Shown here: one piece after another, positions 26,404 to 35,642 of the stretch
Layout: every line of letters begins with the position of its first letter
How positions within the stretch are numbered: the stretch's first letter is position 1
From: Echiichthys vipera
Taxonomy: Eukaryota; Chordata; Actinopteri; Perciformes; Trachinidae
DNA: 64,000 nt
Assembly (NCBI GenBank): GCA_963691815.1
Contig: OY829659.1
Coordinates: 30,422,170-30,486,169, forward strand
Reading direction: 5' to 3'
The notes under the pieces: generated by a model
Told to the model about the DNA's origin: nothing
What the model saw: the letters and a program-made list of their open reading frames with translations, nothing else
Databases searched by the model: none
Translations under genes and position numbers: made by a program

Positions 26404-26935
26404 TAAAACCAACACAGTCTCACTTCCAACGCGTCAAATACTGAAGATTGGTCAGGGCCTTTGCCTTTAGTTACGGACTAAAAATGTCTCCTTAAACTGA
26501 CAAACCCGACGCAGAGGGCTTTCAACTCATTCCAATGTAAGCCCGTCCGAGGCGATATTTGAAGCTTAGGGCTATCCTTTAACGTCCATATCTGAAGTTT
26601 TGGGCTCTCCTTAAACGTCCATATTTGAAGCTCAGGGCAGTCTTTAAACGTATAAACCCGACGCAGGGGGCTTTTAACTCATTCCAATGTAAGCCCGTCC
26701 GCGCCGATATTTGAAGCGCTCCTCGGGGCGCTCTTCGGGGCGCTCTTCGGGGCGCTCTTCGGGGCGCTCATCGGAGCGCTCCTTAAACCTACAAACCCGA
26801 TGCAGGGGGCTTTCAACTCATTCCAATGTAAGCAGCCTGTCCTCCACCCAAAAACGACCCTTTGATCAAGGACCCTTTGATCAAGGAGCTTATGACGACC
26901 CATAGCAAGTTTCGAGTTTAGCGGTCGTGTACACA
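26404..26935. repeat. ~145-bp tandem repeat with GC-rich 12-bp sub-repeat
   Basis: Unrelated to the satellite. A unit beginning 'aaacccgacgcaggggg' and including 'actcattccaatgtaagc' starts at 26502, 26654 and 26793 (spacing 152 and 139 bp). The first unit contains a smaller repeat of 'cgtccatatttgaag'. Between the second and third starts, 26717-26781 is a run of ~5 copies of the 12-bp 'gcgctcttcggg', which gives an Arg/Ser/Gly-repeat frame on the plus strand; I regard that frame as incidental. Confidence 0.8.
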
Positions 26936-26987
26936 ACTACAATAAACGGTGTGTTGGTATGTCGTCATCGCCTACCCTTTAACCTTT

Positions 26988-27063
26988 GGCACCAATCAAA
27001 ATGTGACGCGCCAGAAGGAGGCGTGGCATTCACGTTTCACTGGACGTCGTAGCATTGGTAAGT
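26988..27063 (+). promoter_or_regulatory. Possible promoter and first-exon donor
   Basis: 'caccaatca' near 26990 contains a CCAAT box. It is followed by a GC-richer stretch and, at 27058-27063, a perfect splice-donor consensus 'gtaagt'. One reading is a non-coding first exon ending at 27057, spliced to coding exons beyond 35.6 kb, with the BEL element sitting in the intron. No transcript evidence is available. Confidence 0.3.
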
Positions 27064-27081
27064 CCGTTTGTGTACTCAATT

Positions 27082-27524
27082 TGTAATTCCCTCTCAAGTA
27101 CGGCAAACACAAGTGGTTTCCTTTACTGGTTTATTGAAGTCTTCTCTCCAAGTCAAACCGTGAAAACTAATAATACACAGTATTAAACACAAAAACACAT
27201 GTTAGCTTATTAGCCGTGAAATAATACATAAAGAAAGTAAAATACAAACAGACAAATTACCTCGTTGGTTGCATGCTACGAAAGGAAATCATCTTGATGC
27301 CTTCATATCTTCAATATCTCTTAATTTGCTTCTCAACATGTAATACTCTCGTTCGTTTAACTATCACACTTACCCGCAACACATACGGTGCCTGCATGCT
27401 TCTGTCTCATGAACTCTCGTTACGGCAGCTCAGTGGAGGTTTCAAAATAAAAGTCCCTTTTATATTGCCAGTTAAACCAATAGAAAATTACAAAATAAAA
27501 TCCAAATAAATGACAACAGTTACA
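27082..27524 (-). repeat. BEL-1 3' LTR
   Basis: The downstream LTR, with the TATA-like box at 27455-27464 and an AATAAA signal (minus strand) at 27130-27135. A purine-rich 'ggtgggag' on the minus strand at 27525-27532 abuts the LTR and fits a polypurine tract. Confidence 0.95.
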
Positions 27525-27630
27525 CTCCCACCAAATCACACCAATCTTAAATGTGGGATTTTTCTACACACAACAGTTGTTGCAATGAACTCTTCAAACA
27601 TTCAATCGAACATTTCCTATTACATCACCA

Positions 27631-30138
27631 TTATAATGGAATGTCAGGCTTAACATTAAACATCTTATTCTGCTTCAAGCAAAGTAACAAGCTTATGTAC
27701 AGGTCTTTCAAGAAAAGCTGTCTTTGTGGATTTACCCTTATCATCAAATGTGGTGTCACTAACCAATAATCTGACCTTTTTCTCACCCTATCATCTGACC
27801 CTGGATAAACATCTGTTATTCTGGCCAGCTTCCATTCACTGCGTGAAGCCTGATCATCTTGTAAAAGCACAATGTCATTCACTTTCAGATTTCTTCTATT
27901 CTTTTGCCACTTTTGTCTTGGTTGTAAACTGAATAGGTATTCCTTTTTCCATCGAATCCAAAATTTGTTGGCCAAATATTTAACTCGACGCCACCTTTTT
28001 TGAAGATACAAATCTTCTCTCACAAACTGTCCGGGTGGAGGAAGAATGATGGTTGACTTCATGGTGAGGATGTGGTTTGGGGTCAAAGGTTCAGGTGCGG
28101 ATGGGTCATTCAAGTGTTCCGCAGTGAGTGGTCTGCTATTAACGATTGCCATCACCTCATATAAGAATGTTCTTAATGAGGAGCTGTCAAGTCTTTGTGC
28201 TGATTGGTCGAGAATAGCAGTAAGAACACTCCTTACAGTTCTAATTTGTCTCTCCCAAATGCCGCCCATATGACTTGCCGCTGGAGGATTCATTAGAAAT
28301 TCACATCCTAAAGCCTTCACTCTATCTTCATCCATTCCCTTCATGAGTTCTGCAAACTCTCTCCTTGCGCCAGTGAAATTGGTGCCTTGGTCACTTCGTA
28401 GCTGACGAACGATTCCTCTTATAGCAATGAACGCTCTCAGAGCATTGATAAAAGCATCAGTCGTCATGTCATCAAGCATTTCTATGTGTATGGCTCTCGA
28501 ACATAGGCAGGTAAGTAAGAGACCATATCTTTTAACATCTTTTCTTCCATCTTTAACATGGATTGGACCAAAACAGTCTATGCCGGCGTAGGTGAATGGT
28601 GGAGTCGTTTCCATTCTGTCTTGAGGTAAGTCACCCATTTTTTGTTCTTCAGTATGTCTTCTGTACCTTCGACACTTGACGCATTTGAAAATGTGCGACG
28701 ACACTGCGCTGCTGCATCCTAGGATCCACCATCCATTAGCTCGCAGTTCGTTTACCGTCATTCCACGTCCCTGGTGATGAACCTTTTCATGAAAGTGCTT
28801 GATAAGCAAGTCTGATATGTGACTGTTTTTGGGTAGTATCGCTGGATGCTTAACATGTGGGTGTAACGAGGCTTGACTTAGGCGTCCTCCCACTCTTAAG
28901 ATACCTTCTTCATCCAAAATTGGACTTAACTTATACAGAGTGCTATGTTTTGTCTTGGCAACAACCTTCCTTGTTTTCAAACTCTTGATCTCATCTGAGA
29001 ACACTTCTTCTTGAACTAGTTTAGTAATAGCAATCTCTGCTTCTTTCCTCTCTTCTAAACTTGTGCTTTCATTGGTTCTTTGCTTTACACCTTTGTGTTC
29101 ATTGACTCGTCGTTTCAATCTGGCGACTGCTTGTACTACCCTTGACCAATCAGAGAACTTCTCAAGGCGGTCGACTAATGATCTGTCCTCCCTTGCCTTA
29201 GTGTTGAACACAACAGCCTTGCGGAGTTCAGGATCATCTTCCTTAACTTCTCCCACCTTGCACTCTCTGTCAGGTAGTTCCTTTTGCCAAAGAAACTTCG
29301 GTCCGGAGAACCAATTGGAAGTCTTGAGCTGCTTTGCAGTTAAGCCCCGAGAGGCATGGTCTGCCGGGTTGTCTTCGGATGCCACATAGGCCCATTGTTC
29401 AGGCTTTGTGCTTGACTTGATTCTCTGTATCCGGTTAGCTACAAACACTTGAAATCTCTTGGCGTCGTTATTTATGTAGCCAAGAACGACTGTGGAATCT
29501 GTCCAAAAGTATTCTTGGAGGTCTTGGATTTCCAGTTCATTACGGAGCATGTCACTGGTTCTGACTGCAACTACCGCCGCTGAAAGTTCCAGCCTTGGTA
29601 TTGTTGTAACTTTGGTCGGCGAAACTCTTGCCTTTCCCATTACTAAACAACAATGAACTTCATTAGATTCACTAACGGCTCGCAGGTAAGTGCATTCACC
29701 ATATCCAGAAACACTTGCATCGGAGAAATGGTGAAGCTCATACAATTTAACATTGCCGAAACTTGAAGGTAAGTAGCATCTTTGAATCTCTATTTCAGCT
29801 AGATTGGGTAGGTCTCTGATCCAGGACTCCCACTGAGGTCTTAAGTTTTCCGGAAGTTCCTCATCCCAACCAATATTGTCTTTGCACATTTGTTGGAGTA
29901 TTTGTTTCCCTAGAAGGACGAAAGGTGCCATAAATCCTAATGGATCGTACATCGAGGCTACAGTAGAGAGTACACCTCTTCTTGTTAGTGGGTTGGACTT
30001 GACTTGAACGCGAAACTTGAATGAATCACACGTGACGCACCACTCTACTCCAAGCACCCTCTCCATATGTGGTAGGCTTAAGGCCATATCTTGTTCTTTG
30101 ATAGTGGCACGTTCCTCTTCTGGGATGGATGCCATCAC
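27631..30138 (-). CDS. BEL-1 RNase H, integrase and C-terminal domain
   Basis: 835 residues. RT connection first, then RNase H with 'HHFSDASVSGYG', 'IPRLELSAAVV', 'FWTDSTVVLGYI' and 'DNPADHASRG', supplying the acidic residues. Integrase follows: an HHCC-type zinc region ('HHQGRGMTVNELRANG' ... 'CVKCRRYRR'), then catalytic core with 'AGIDCFGPI', 'RSDQGTNFTGA' and 'IWERQIR' giving the D, D and E. After that a BEL-type C-terminal domain (DUF5641-like; 'RWRRVKYLANKFWIRWKKEYL'). The last ~40 residues, from about 27756, are out of the expected frame, a third lesion. The start Met is only the first after the frame break. Confidence 0.93.
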   Translation of the reverse strand: MMASIPEEERATIKEQDMALSLPHMERVLGVEWCVTCDSFKFRVQVKSNPLTRRGVLSTVASMYDPLGFMAPFVLLGKQILQQMCKDNIGWDEELPENLRPQWESWIRDLPNLAEIEIQRCYLPSSFGNVKLYELHHFSDASVSGYGECTYLRAVSESNEVHCCLVMGKARVSPTKVTTIPRLELSAAVVAVRTSDMLRNELEIQDLQEYFWTDSTVVLGYINNDAKRFQVFVANRIQRIKSSTKPEQWAYVASEDNPADHASRGLTAKQLKTSNWFSGPKFLWQKELPDRECKVGEVKEDDPELRKAVVFNTKAREDRSLVDRLEKFSDWSRVVQAVARLKRRVNEHKGVKQRTNESTSLEERKEAEIAITKLVQEEVFSDEIKSLKTRKVVAKTKHSTLYKLSPILDEEGILRVGGRLSQASLHPHVKHPAILPKNSHISDLLIKHFHEKVHHQGRGMTVNELRANGWWILGCSSAVSSHIFKCVKCRRYRRHTEEQKMGDLPQDRMETTPPFTYAGIDCFGPIHVKDGRKDVKRYGLLLTCLCSRAIHIEMLDDMTTDAFINALRAFIAIRGIVRQLRSDQGTNFTGARREFAELMKGMDEDRVKALGCEFLMNPPAASHMGGIWERQIRTVRSVLTAILDQSAQRLDSSSLRTFLYEVMAIVNSRPLTAEHLNDPSAPEPLTPNHILTMKSTIILPPPGQFVREDLYLQKRWRRVKYLANKFWIRWKKEYLFSLQPRQKWQKNRRNLKVNDIVLLQDDQASRSEWKLARITDVYPGSDDRVRKRSDYWLVTPHLMIRVNPQRQLFLKDLYISLLLCLKQNKMFNVKPDIPL

Positions 30139-31301
30139 ATTGCTGTTGTTGGAAACAACTTATGGAGTTTTAACTTACCAGTGTAACAAAGTTCTCTTGA
30201 TTCTTTGACAAGCTGGATGGCTTCCTTCTCTGTTTGGACACTTGCCAGACCATCGTCTACATAGAAATTCCTTTGAATGAAGCGTATCGTATCTTCGCTG
30301 TATTGATCTTGACCTTGTGCCGCCAGATGTTTCAGGCCGAAGTTGGCGCAACCAGGAGACGAAGACGCTCCAAACAGGTGGACCTTCATTCTGTAGATTG
30401 ATGGTGTGGTTTCCAGATTGTCATTCTCCCACCAAAGGAATCGTAGATAATCTTGATCTTCTCTTTTCACATGAAACTGATGAAACATCCTTTCAATGTC
30501 ACACATCACTGCAATAGAGCCCTTTCTGAATCTGCATAGGACACCTACCAATGTATTTGTCAGGTCAGGTCCAGTGAGCAGATAGTCATTAAGAGATGTT
30601 TCTTGAAACTTAGCAGAACAGTCAAACACCACACGTATCTTTCCGGGTTTTTGTGGATGATACACTCCATGGTGTGGAATGTACCATGCCGGACTGTTGT
30701 CAAGCTCTTCCATGGGGACCTTCTCTGCATCACCACGTGAAATGATGTCATCCATAAAGTTGACATAGTCCTTGTAGTATGTTTCGTTCTTCTTTAGCCT
30801 CTTTTCAAGACAGTTAAGGCGATGTACTGCGCATATCCTATTGTTTGGAAGTTTTGGTCTTTCCTCTTTGAACGGCAATGGCATTTCGAAATGACCATTG
30901 TCCTTTTGGGTTATGCCTTCTCTCATCTTTGACAGGAACTTGAGGTCATCTTGAGACACAGGATCCTCTTCTCCAGCTCTTTCTGAGAAGTCTGATTCAA
31001 GGACCTTTAGGATGTCTAAAGGGGTAATTTCTTTGACTTTGGATCTGTTCACATAGTGCACTTCTGTTTTAAGATTGAAAGAGGGCTCAACACCTGGTGT
31101 CACTTGTCTCACTACTATACGATGGCTGATTCCGAAAGCATCTCCATAGTCTACACAAGGATTCCCATGGCCGACAATACTCCATCCAAGATCAGTCCGC
31201 TGTGCATAGGGTTGATTTTCTTTGCCTGACACAACTTCTCGTGGCAATAGAGCTTGAGAGCAGTTGTAACCAATGAGTAGACCTACTTGACAATCTTGCA
31301 A
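30135..31301 (-). CDS. BEL-1 protease end and reverse transcriptase
   Basis: 388-residue frame; the family reading frame really begins upstream, near 31450, where it overlaps the end of the gag frame. After a linker ('DLGWSIVGHGNPC'), the RT palm shows 'GKIRVVFDCSAKF', motif A 'VMCDIERMFHQ' and motif C 'YVDD' at residues 347-350, so the catalytic aspartates are present. The frame ends shortly after; the expected continuation lies in a different frame from 30138, implying a one-base lesion near 30157. This is BEL/Pao-type RT, distinct from the Gypsy RTs in the right part of the window. Confidence 0.92.
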   Translation of the reverse strand: MQDCQVGLLIGYNCSQALLPREVVSGKENQPYAQRTDLGWSIVGHGNPCVDYGDAFGISHRIVVRQVTPGVEPSFNLKTEVHYVNRSKVKEITPLDILKVLESDFSERAGEEDPVSQDDLKFLSKMREGITQKDNGHFEMPLPFKEERPKLPNNRICAVHRLNCLEKRLKKNETYYKDYVNFMDDIISRGDAEKVPMEELDNSPAWYIPHHGVYHPQKPGKIRVVFDCSAKFQETSLNDYLLTGPDLTNTLVGVLCRFRKGSIAVMCDIERMFHQFHVKREDQDYLRFLWWENDNLETTPSIYRMKVHLFGASSSPGCANFGLKHLAAQGQDQYSEDTIRFIQRNFYVDDGLASVQTEKEAIQLVKESRELCYTGKLKLHKLFPTTAM

Positions 31302-31327
31302 AGGTGCTATATCTTCTTGGAGGTGCT

Positions 31328-33769
31328 CTAGATGGGACCAGGCCTTTGCAGTGTCATCAGTTGGTATGTGAGTTCTGTTGGCGGGAATAAATTCACGAGT
31401 GTAGGTTGGTGGTAAAAGGATCTTCTTACTAGAGTAAAAGCCACGGACTTTAAGTTGTTCACTCTTTGAGAGCTCACTACTGTAGTTCTTGAGGTCATAG
31501 TAGAGAGTTTCAACTTGACATGCTCTTTGTTGGCCTCCAAAGCTTCAACTACTTCACTTAGAACAAATGTTGTGTCACTTTGAGAATCCAAGAGAGCATA
31601 TACAAGGACTTCTTGCGCTGGCTGAGCTGCAGATGAAAGCCAAACAGGAATTATTGCAGAGGTCTGTGTATTTACTTCATCAAGGATTACTCGATTTGAA
31701 GTGACGATTTCTTTATGTTGTGTTGCTTGAGGGTTTTCTTTGTTCCTTTCTTGACTTGTACTTGATTTCTCTTGACTTTGGTTTTGTTTGAATCTTGGTA
31801 GTTTTTGTTCTTCCTTGTCTCTATCTTCATGCAAACAAGTAGGATGTCGCTTGTGGCATGTGTCACAAACACTCCTATTGTTGCAGCTCTTTGAGAGGTG
31901 GCCAAACTTAAGGCAACCAAAGCATAGCTTTTCAGCTTGAACAAATTTCACTCTGTCTGTGACTGAATTCTCCACAAACTTCCTGCACTTGTGCAAAGCA
32001 TGTCCAGTCTTCTTACAGAAAATGCATGTTTTGACAGTCTCTTCATTGGAACTTGTGGTCAGTGTCTTTGCTTTAACATTCTGATATTTTTGGTACTTTG
32101 GTTTGTCAGTTTCACCTTGCTTTAGTGACTGCAATGATGTAACTGGATTGCAAGCAATTTTCGCTTCTTTTGTCAAGAATTTCACAAACTGGCTGAAGGA
32201 GGGAAACTGGGCGGTCTGTTCTTCTGCTTCAATGACTTTCATGTTCCATCTCGCAGTTAGCCAATTTGGTAACTTTGAAAGAATCTTTCTGTTTTCATTG
32301 CAGTCATTCAAGATCTGCAATGCCTTGATGTGGACCATGGCAGCCTCACAACTACGGAGAAAATCGACGTACTCTCTGAGCTCGAAGCTGTCTTTAGATC
32401 CCATCTTGGGCCACGCTTGGAGTTTGTCTCTGTATGCCTTTGAAATTGTAAATGGGTTTCTATATCTCTCTTCCAAAATCTTCCATGCAGCAACATAGGC
32501 AGATTCGGTTCCAAGTAGGAAATAGCCATCAAGTGCAGTCTTAGCTTGTCCACTTACGTATCTACGCAGATAGTATATCTTCTCTTTGTCTTGAATATTT
32601 TTCTGGTCAATGAGCGTTTCAAATGAGAGTTTCCAGTTGCTGTACTTCAATGGATCCCCACTGAATATTGAAGGCTCAGGAACTGGGATTCTGTTGGCAC
32701 TCAAAGCATCTGCCAGTAGCTTGACAAGCTCTGCTGTACTTTCATGTGAGGAGGTGGTCGCAACTTGTGGGACAGGAGATAAAACCGAGGGCAGACGGCT
32801 TATGGGACCAAGCAGCTGGTTTCCCGCTACCATGTCATGACTTAGTAGGTCTTTAGGCTCTTCCTTTATGGCCAACCCCTGATCATACACCTGCATTCTT
32901 GCCTGCGCTGCATTGAGCTCTTTTACCGCTTCCAAATGCTTTATCTTTCTCCGTTTTTCCTCCAGAGTCCTTTGAAGAACGGCGTGTTCTTCCTCTAGTT
33001 GAGCTTTCATTTCAGCTTCCTCCTCCTCTTTCTTTATTCTTCTCTTCACCTCTTCTGCTTCTTGTTCTAAACGGCGCTTTACAACTGCTGCCTCTTGAGC
33101 AGCTATCTTTCTTTTAGCTTCCGCCTCTAGGCGCTGTATTTCCAATTGCTCTCTTTCTTGTTCTTGCAACACTTTCAGAACAGCTTGGCTTGCAGCAGCG
33201 TCAGCAGCAGCTTCTTGCCGTTTCACAGAGGACTTGCTTGATTGTTCCGATGCAGCTTTCCAGATCGAGGAGACCGAACCAACTTCACTTTTCTTTGAGC
33301 TCCAAAGAGAACCTGCTTCAGGCCAATCATGCTGTTCTTCTACTGGAATCTTTCCACTCAGACAACTTGAGGTTCTAGAAACAATAAAGTTTGAAATCTC
33401 TACACACAGGTCCACTCTTCTGCGCGTGTCTTGGTCTGGAGTTGAAAGACTACGCAGTTCATCATATACTCGCTGGACATCTGCAGAAAGACCTCTGACA
33501 TCACCAATAATGTCATTAAGAAGAGTATCTGATAAAAGCTCTGATGATTGTGATAATGGCTGTTTAGAGAATTTAACTTGTGTTCTCCATTTGCTGTAAA
33601 TATAGTTGAACCTTTGTTGAAGTGCTTTGATTTTGTTGTCTTGCATTTCTTGACCCTTCTCTGTTAGAGTGCGGATTCGTTCACCACGTCTTGGATGCTC
33701 TACGTCCTCTTGCTGGACTTCAGTGTCACTCACTTGAGCTTCTGAAGAGTCTTGATTTGCATTATCCAT
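31328..33769 (-). CDS. BEL-1 gag and start of protease
   Basis: 813 residues starting at the only sensible Met (33769). N-terminal part acidic; residues ~185-300 form a strongly charged Glu/Lys/Arg coiled coil. Residues ~365-510 resemble the gag core of BEL/Pao elements (DUF1759 type; 'PSIFSGDPLKYSNWKLSFE'). Two CCHC zinc knuckles at 582-595 and 616-629, then further Cys/His pairs. The retropepsin-like active site 'LLDSQSDTTFV' is near residue 728. From about residue 774 the frame leaves the family's usual sequence, which continues in another frame, so the natural product would run on into pol. The last ~39 residues are therefore out-of-frame translation. Confidence 0.92.
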   Translation of the reverse strand: MDNANQDSSEAQVSDTEVQQEDVEHPRRGERIRTLTEKGQEMQDNKIKALQQRFNYIYSKWRTQVKFSKQPLSQSSELLSDTLLNDIIGDVRGLSADVQRVYDELRSLSTPDQDTRRRVDLCVEISNFIVSRTSSCLSGKIPVEEQHDWPEAGSLWSSKKSEVGSVSSIWKAASEQSSKSSVKRQEAAADAAASQAVLKVLQEQEREQLEIQRLEAEAKRKIAAQEAAVVKRRLEQEAEEVKRRIKKEEEEAEMKAQLEEEHAVLQRTLEEKRRKIKHLEAVKELNAAQARMQVYDQGLAIKEEPKDLLSHDMVAGNQLLGPISRLPSVLSPVPQVATTSSHESTAELVKLLADALSANRIPVPEPSIFSGDPLKYSNWKLSFETLIDQKNIQDKEKIYYLRRYVSGQAKTALDGYFLLGTESAYVAAWKILEERYRNPFTISKAYRDKLQAWPKMGSKDSFELREYVDFLRSCEAAMVHIKALQILNDCNENRKILSKLPNWLTARWNMKVIEAEEQTAQFPSFSQFVKFLTKEAKIACNPVTSLQSLKQGETDKPKYQKYQNVKAKTLTTSSNEETVKTCIFCKKTGHALHKCRKFVENSVTDRVKFVQAEKLCFGCLKFGHLSKSCNNRSVCDTCHKRHPTCLHEDRDKEEQKLPRFKQNQSQEKSSTSQERNKENPQATQHKEIVTSNRVILDEVNTQTSAIIPVWLSSAAQPAQEVLVYALLDSQSDTTFVLSEVVEALEANKEHVKLKLSTMTSRTTVVSSQRVNNLKSVAFTLVRRSFYHQPTLVNLFPPTELTYQLMTLQRPGPI

Positions 33770-34484
33770 AACACTGTCCCTTACCTGAGCTGTAGACTCT
33801 AAACTGACTAAATAAATGAAAATGTACTGTATATGTAAACTTCAAAAACAGAAAAGGTAAATAACCTTAGCATTAACTGCTATCACTTACCTAAATATAA
33901 ATTACTCTTAAATGTAAGTGTATACGTTTAAACTTAAAATTAATATAAGCTATATTGTCAATAGCAATACTTCACTGTTCCTCAAAAGGCACTTAGAAAC
34001 TTGAAACGAATTTAATTAAAATGTCCACTAACAGATCTAGAGAACTCAAATGGGATATGGCAAATAGCCTTCACTTAATATTACCAAAACACACACTTTA
34101 AATTAGCATATAGCATTGAATGACAATTAACTAAATGGCAAGCTTCAGTTAAATCTTTAGCTAAGCAGAAAGATCGTAATTACCACACACAGCAAAACAA
34201 TGAAATCAGCTCATCATGAACAGTTGTGACAACGTCTTATAAAGCCCTTCTTAGCCCACTCTTGTTAGTGTCCAAGTTCTTTATGGCTTTGCCTTGAAAT
34301 GTTGCATTTTCCGTCCGTGTATGTGTGTTTAAACTATGTGTAGCAAGTGCGTGCTTTCCACTCATCTGCGAGTCCTTCGACGATCGTTCACACCGTAACG
34401 CTAGCCACCACGTTGAGATTAGCTTGCTAGTTCTTCGGCTTGCTGAATCATCCACTTGCGTCGATGAACAGTCCGAGTTTTCAC
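33770..34484 (-). other. BEL-1 untranslated leader
   Basis: The 715 bp between the 5' LTR and the gag start has no long coding frame. The bases just inside the LTR do not show an obvious primer-binding site beginning TGG, so the priming tRNA is not identified. AT-rich overall. Confidence 0.75.
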
Positions 34485-34927
34485 TGTAACTCCCTCTCAA
34501 GCATGGCAAACACAAGTGGTTTCCTTTACTGGCTTATTGAAGTCTTCTCTCCAAGTCAAACCGTGAAAACTAATAATACACAGTATTAAACACAAAAACA
34601 CATGTTAGCTTATTAGCCGTGAAATAATACATAAAGAAAGTAAAATACAAACAGACAAATTACCTCGTTGGCTGCATGCTACGAAAGGAAATCATCTTGA
34701 TGCCTTCATATCTTCAATATCTCTTAATTTGCTTCTCAACATGTAATACTCTCGTTCGTTTAACTATCACACTTACCCGCAACACATACGGTGCCTGCAT
34801 GCTTCTGTCTCATGAACTCTCGTTACGGCAGCTCAGTGGAGGTTTCAAAGTAAAAGTCCCTTTTATATTGCCAGTTAAACCAATAGAAAATTACAAAATA
34901 AAATCCAAATAAATGACAACAGTTACA
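34485..34927 (-). repeat. BEL-1 5' LTR
   Basis: The upstream LTR in element orientation. A TATA-like box, read on the minus strand as 'tataaaaggg', lies at 34858-34867. Differences from the 3' LTR are all transitions. At the place where the other LTR reads AATAAA on the minus strand, this one reads AATAAG. Confidence 0.95.
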
Positions 34928-34932
34928 CAATT

Positions 34933-35600
34933 TATGTGGTCATGTTGTGTTCTGTGCGTGAGCTATCACGGTGATTGTCTCCAAATCATGTGTAAGTAAG
35001 TTAGTTCAGTTTGATGTTTAAGTTACAACTCAGTTGGGAATGCCACGGAGGTCGTATGTTAACTATCAATAAGGCGCTAAGGTTAGCGCACATGCTAACA
35101 CGCTTTTTATTTATGCTATCTTGACAAAAAAATGCTACCTTATGTGATTTTGTGTATTTCCGTCAGTATTAGGACATCTGTTAACTATTTATTTAGGTAA
35201 TAAACAGGTGAAAATACACTGTAAGAACTTAGAGAGCGCATTTTGATACTCAAATACAGAGCCCTGATAGTTTTAATTAGTGTTAGTGTACTCTTAACTT
35301 TTGTAGGCACACGTTTTATTTCTCTTTTTATTCTTTTGATTATTTACTCTACATTTTGCTAAATTTTTATTTTTAGTGGCAATAAGTAACATTTATGGAA
35401 GTGCAACTAATCCTGCTTCATTTTTTTTATAATAAAAAAAACTCTCTTCATATATCACAAATCCAACGGTTCTTTTAAGAGCCATTTTCTTAATCCTTCT
35501 CCCTGTTACACTAATTTAATTTTCGAGCTTTTGCTTTGTCATTTTGTCTCTTTGTCTTTACTTTGACTGTAGCCTTTGTTTGGTCTTCTGTTTGTTAGTT

Positions 35601-35638
<38 letters not shown>

Positions 35639-35642
35639 TAAA
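34933..35642. other. AT-rich stretch, no gene seen
   Basis: Resumes the sequence interrupted by BEL-1. AT-rich with homopolymer runs and no convincing coding frame or repeat. It could be intron if the donor at 27058 belongs to the gene that follows. Confidence 0.5.
35603..35635. repeat. (CT)n microsatellite
   Basis: About 16 CT units immediately upstream of the ATG at 35643. Confidence 0.95.

Larger units (their letters stand above)
27082..34927 (-). mobile_element. BEL/Pao LTR retrotransposon (BEL-1), nearly complete
   Basis: 7846-bp element on the minus strand. LTRs at 27082-27524 and 34485-34927 are both 443 bp and begin TG / end CA. I count six substitutions between them (about 1.4%). 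A 5-bp duplication 'caatt' flanks the element exactly (27077-27081 and 34928-34932), the size expected for BEL/Pao. Order from the 5' end: LTR, leader, gag, protease, RT, RNase H, integrase, polypurine tract, LTR. Three apparent single-base frameshifts (near 31450, 30157 and 27755) break the single long polyprotein frame, so this copy is probably not active. Confidence 0.96.

Noticed and set aside
26711..26905. Arg-Ser-Gly-repeat protein on the plus strand and Ser-Ala-Pro-Lys repeat on the minus strand
   Set aside because: Both come from the 12-bp GC repeat; no support outside it.
27273..27509. 78-residue plus-strand frame, identical in 34676-34912
   Set aside because: It lies entirely within the two BEL-1 LTRs, antisense to the element; duplication is due to the LTRs.
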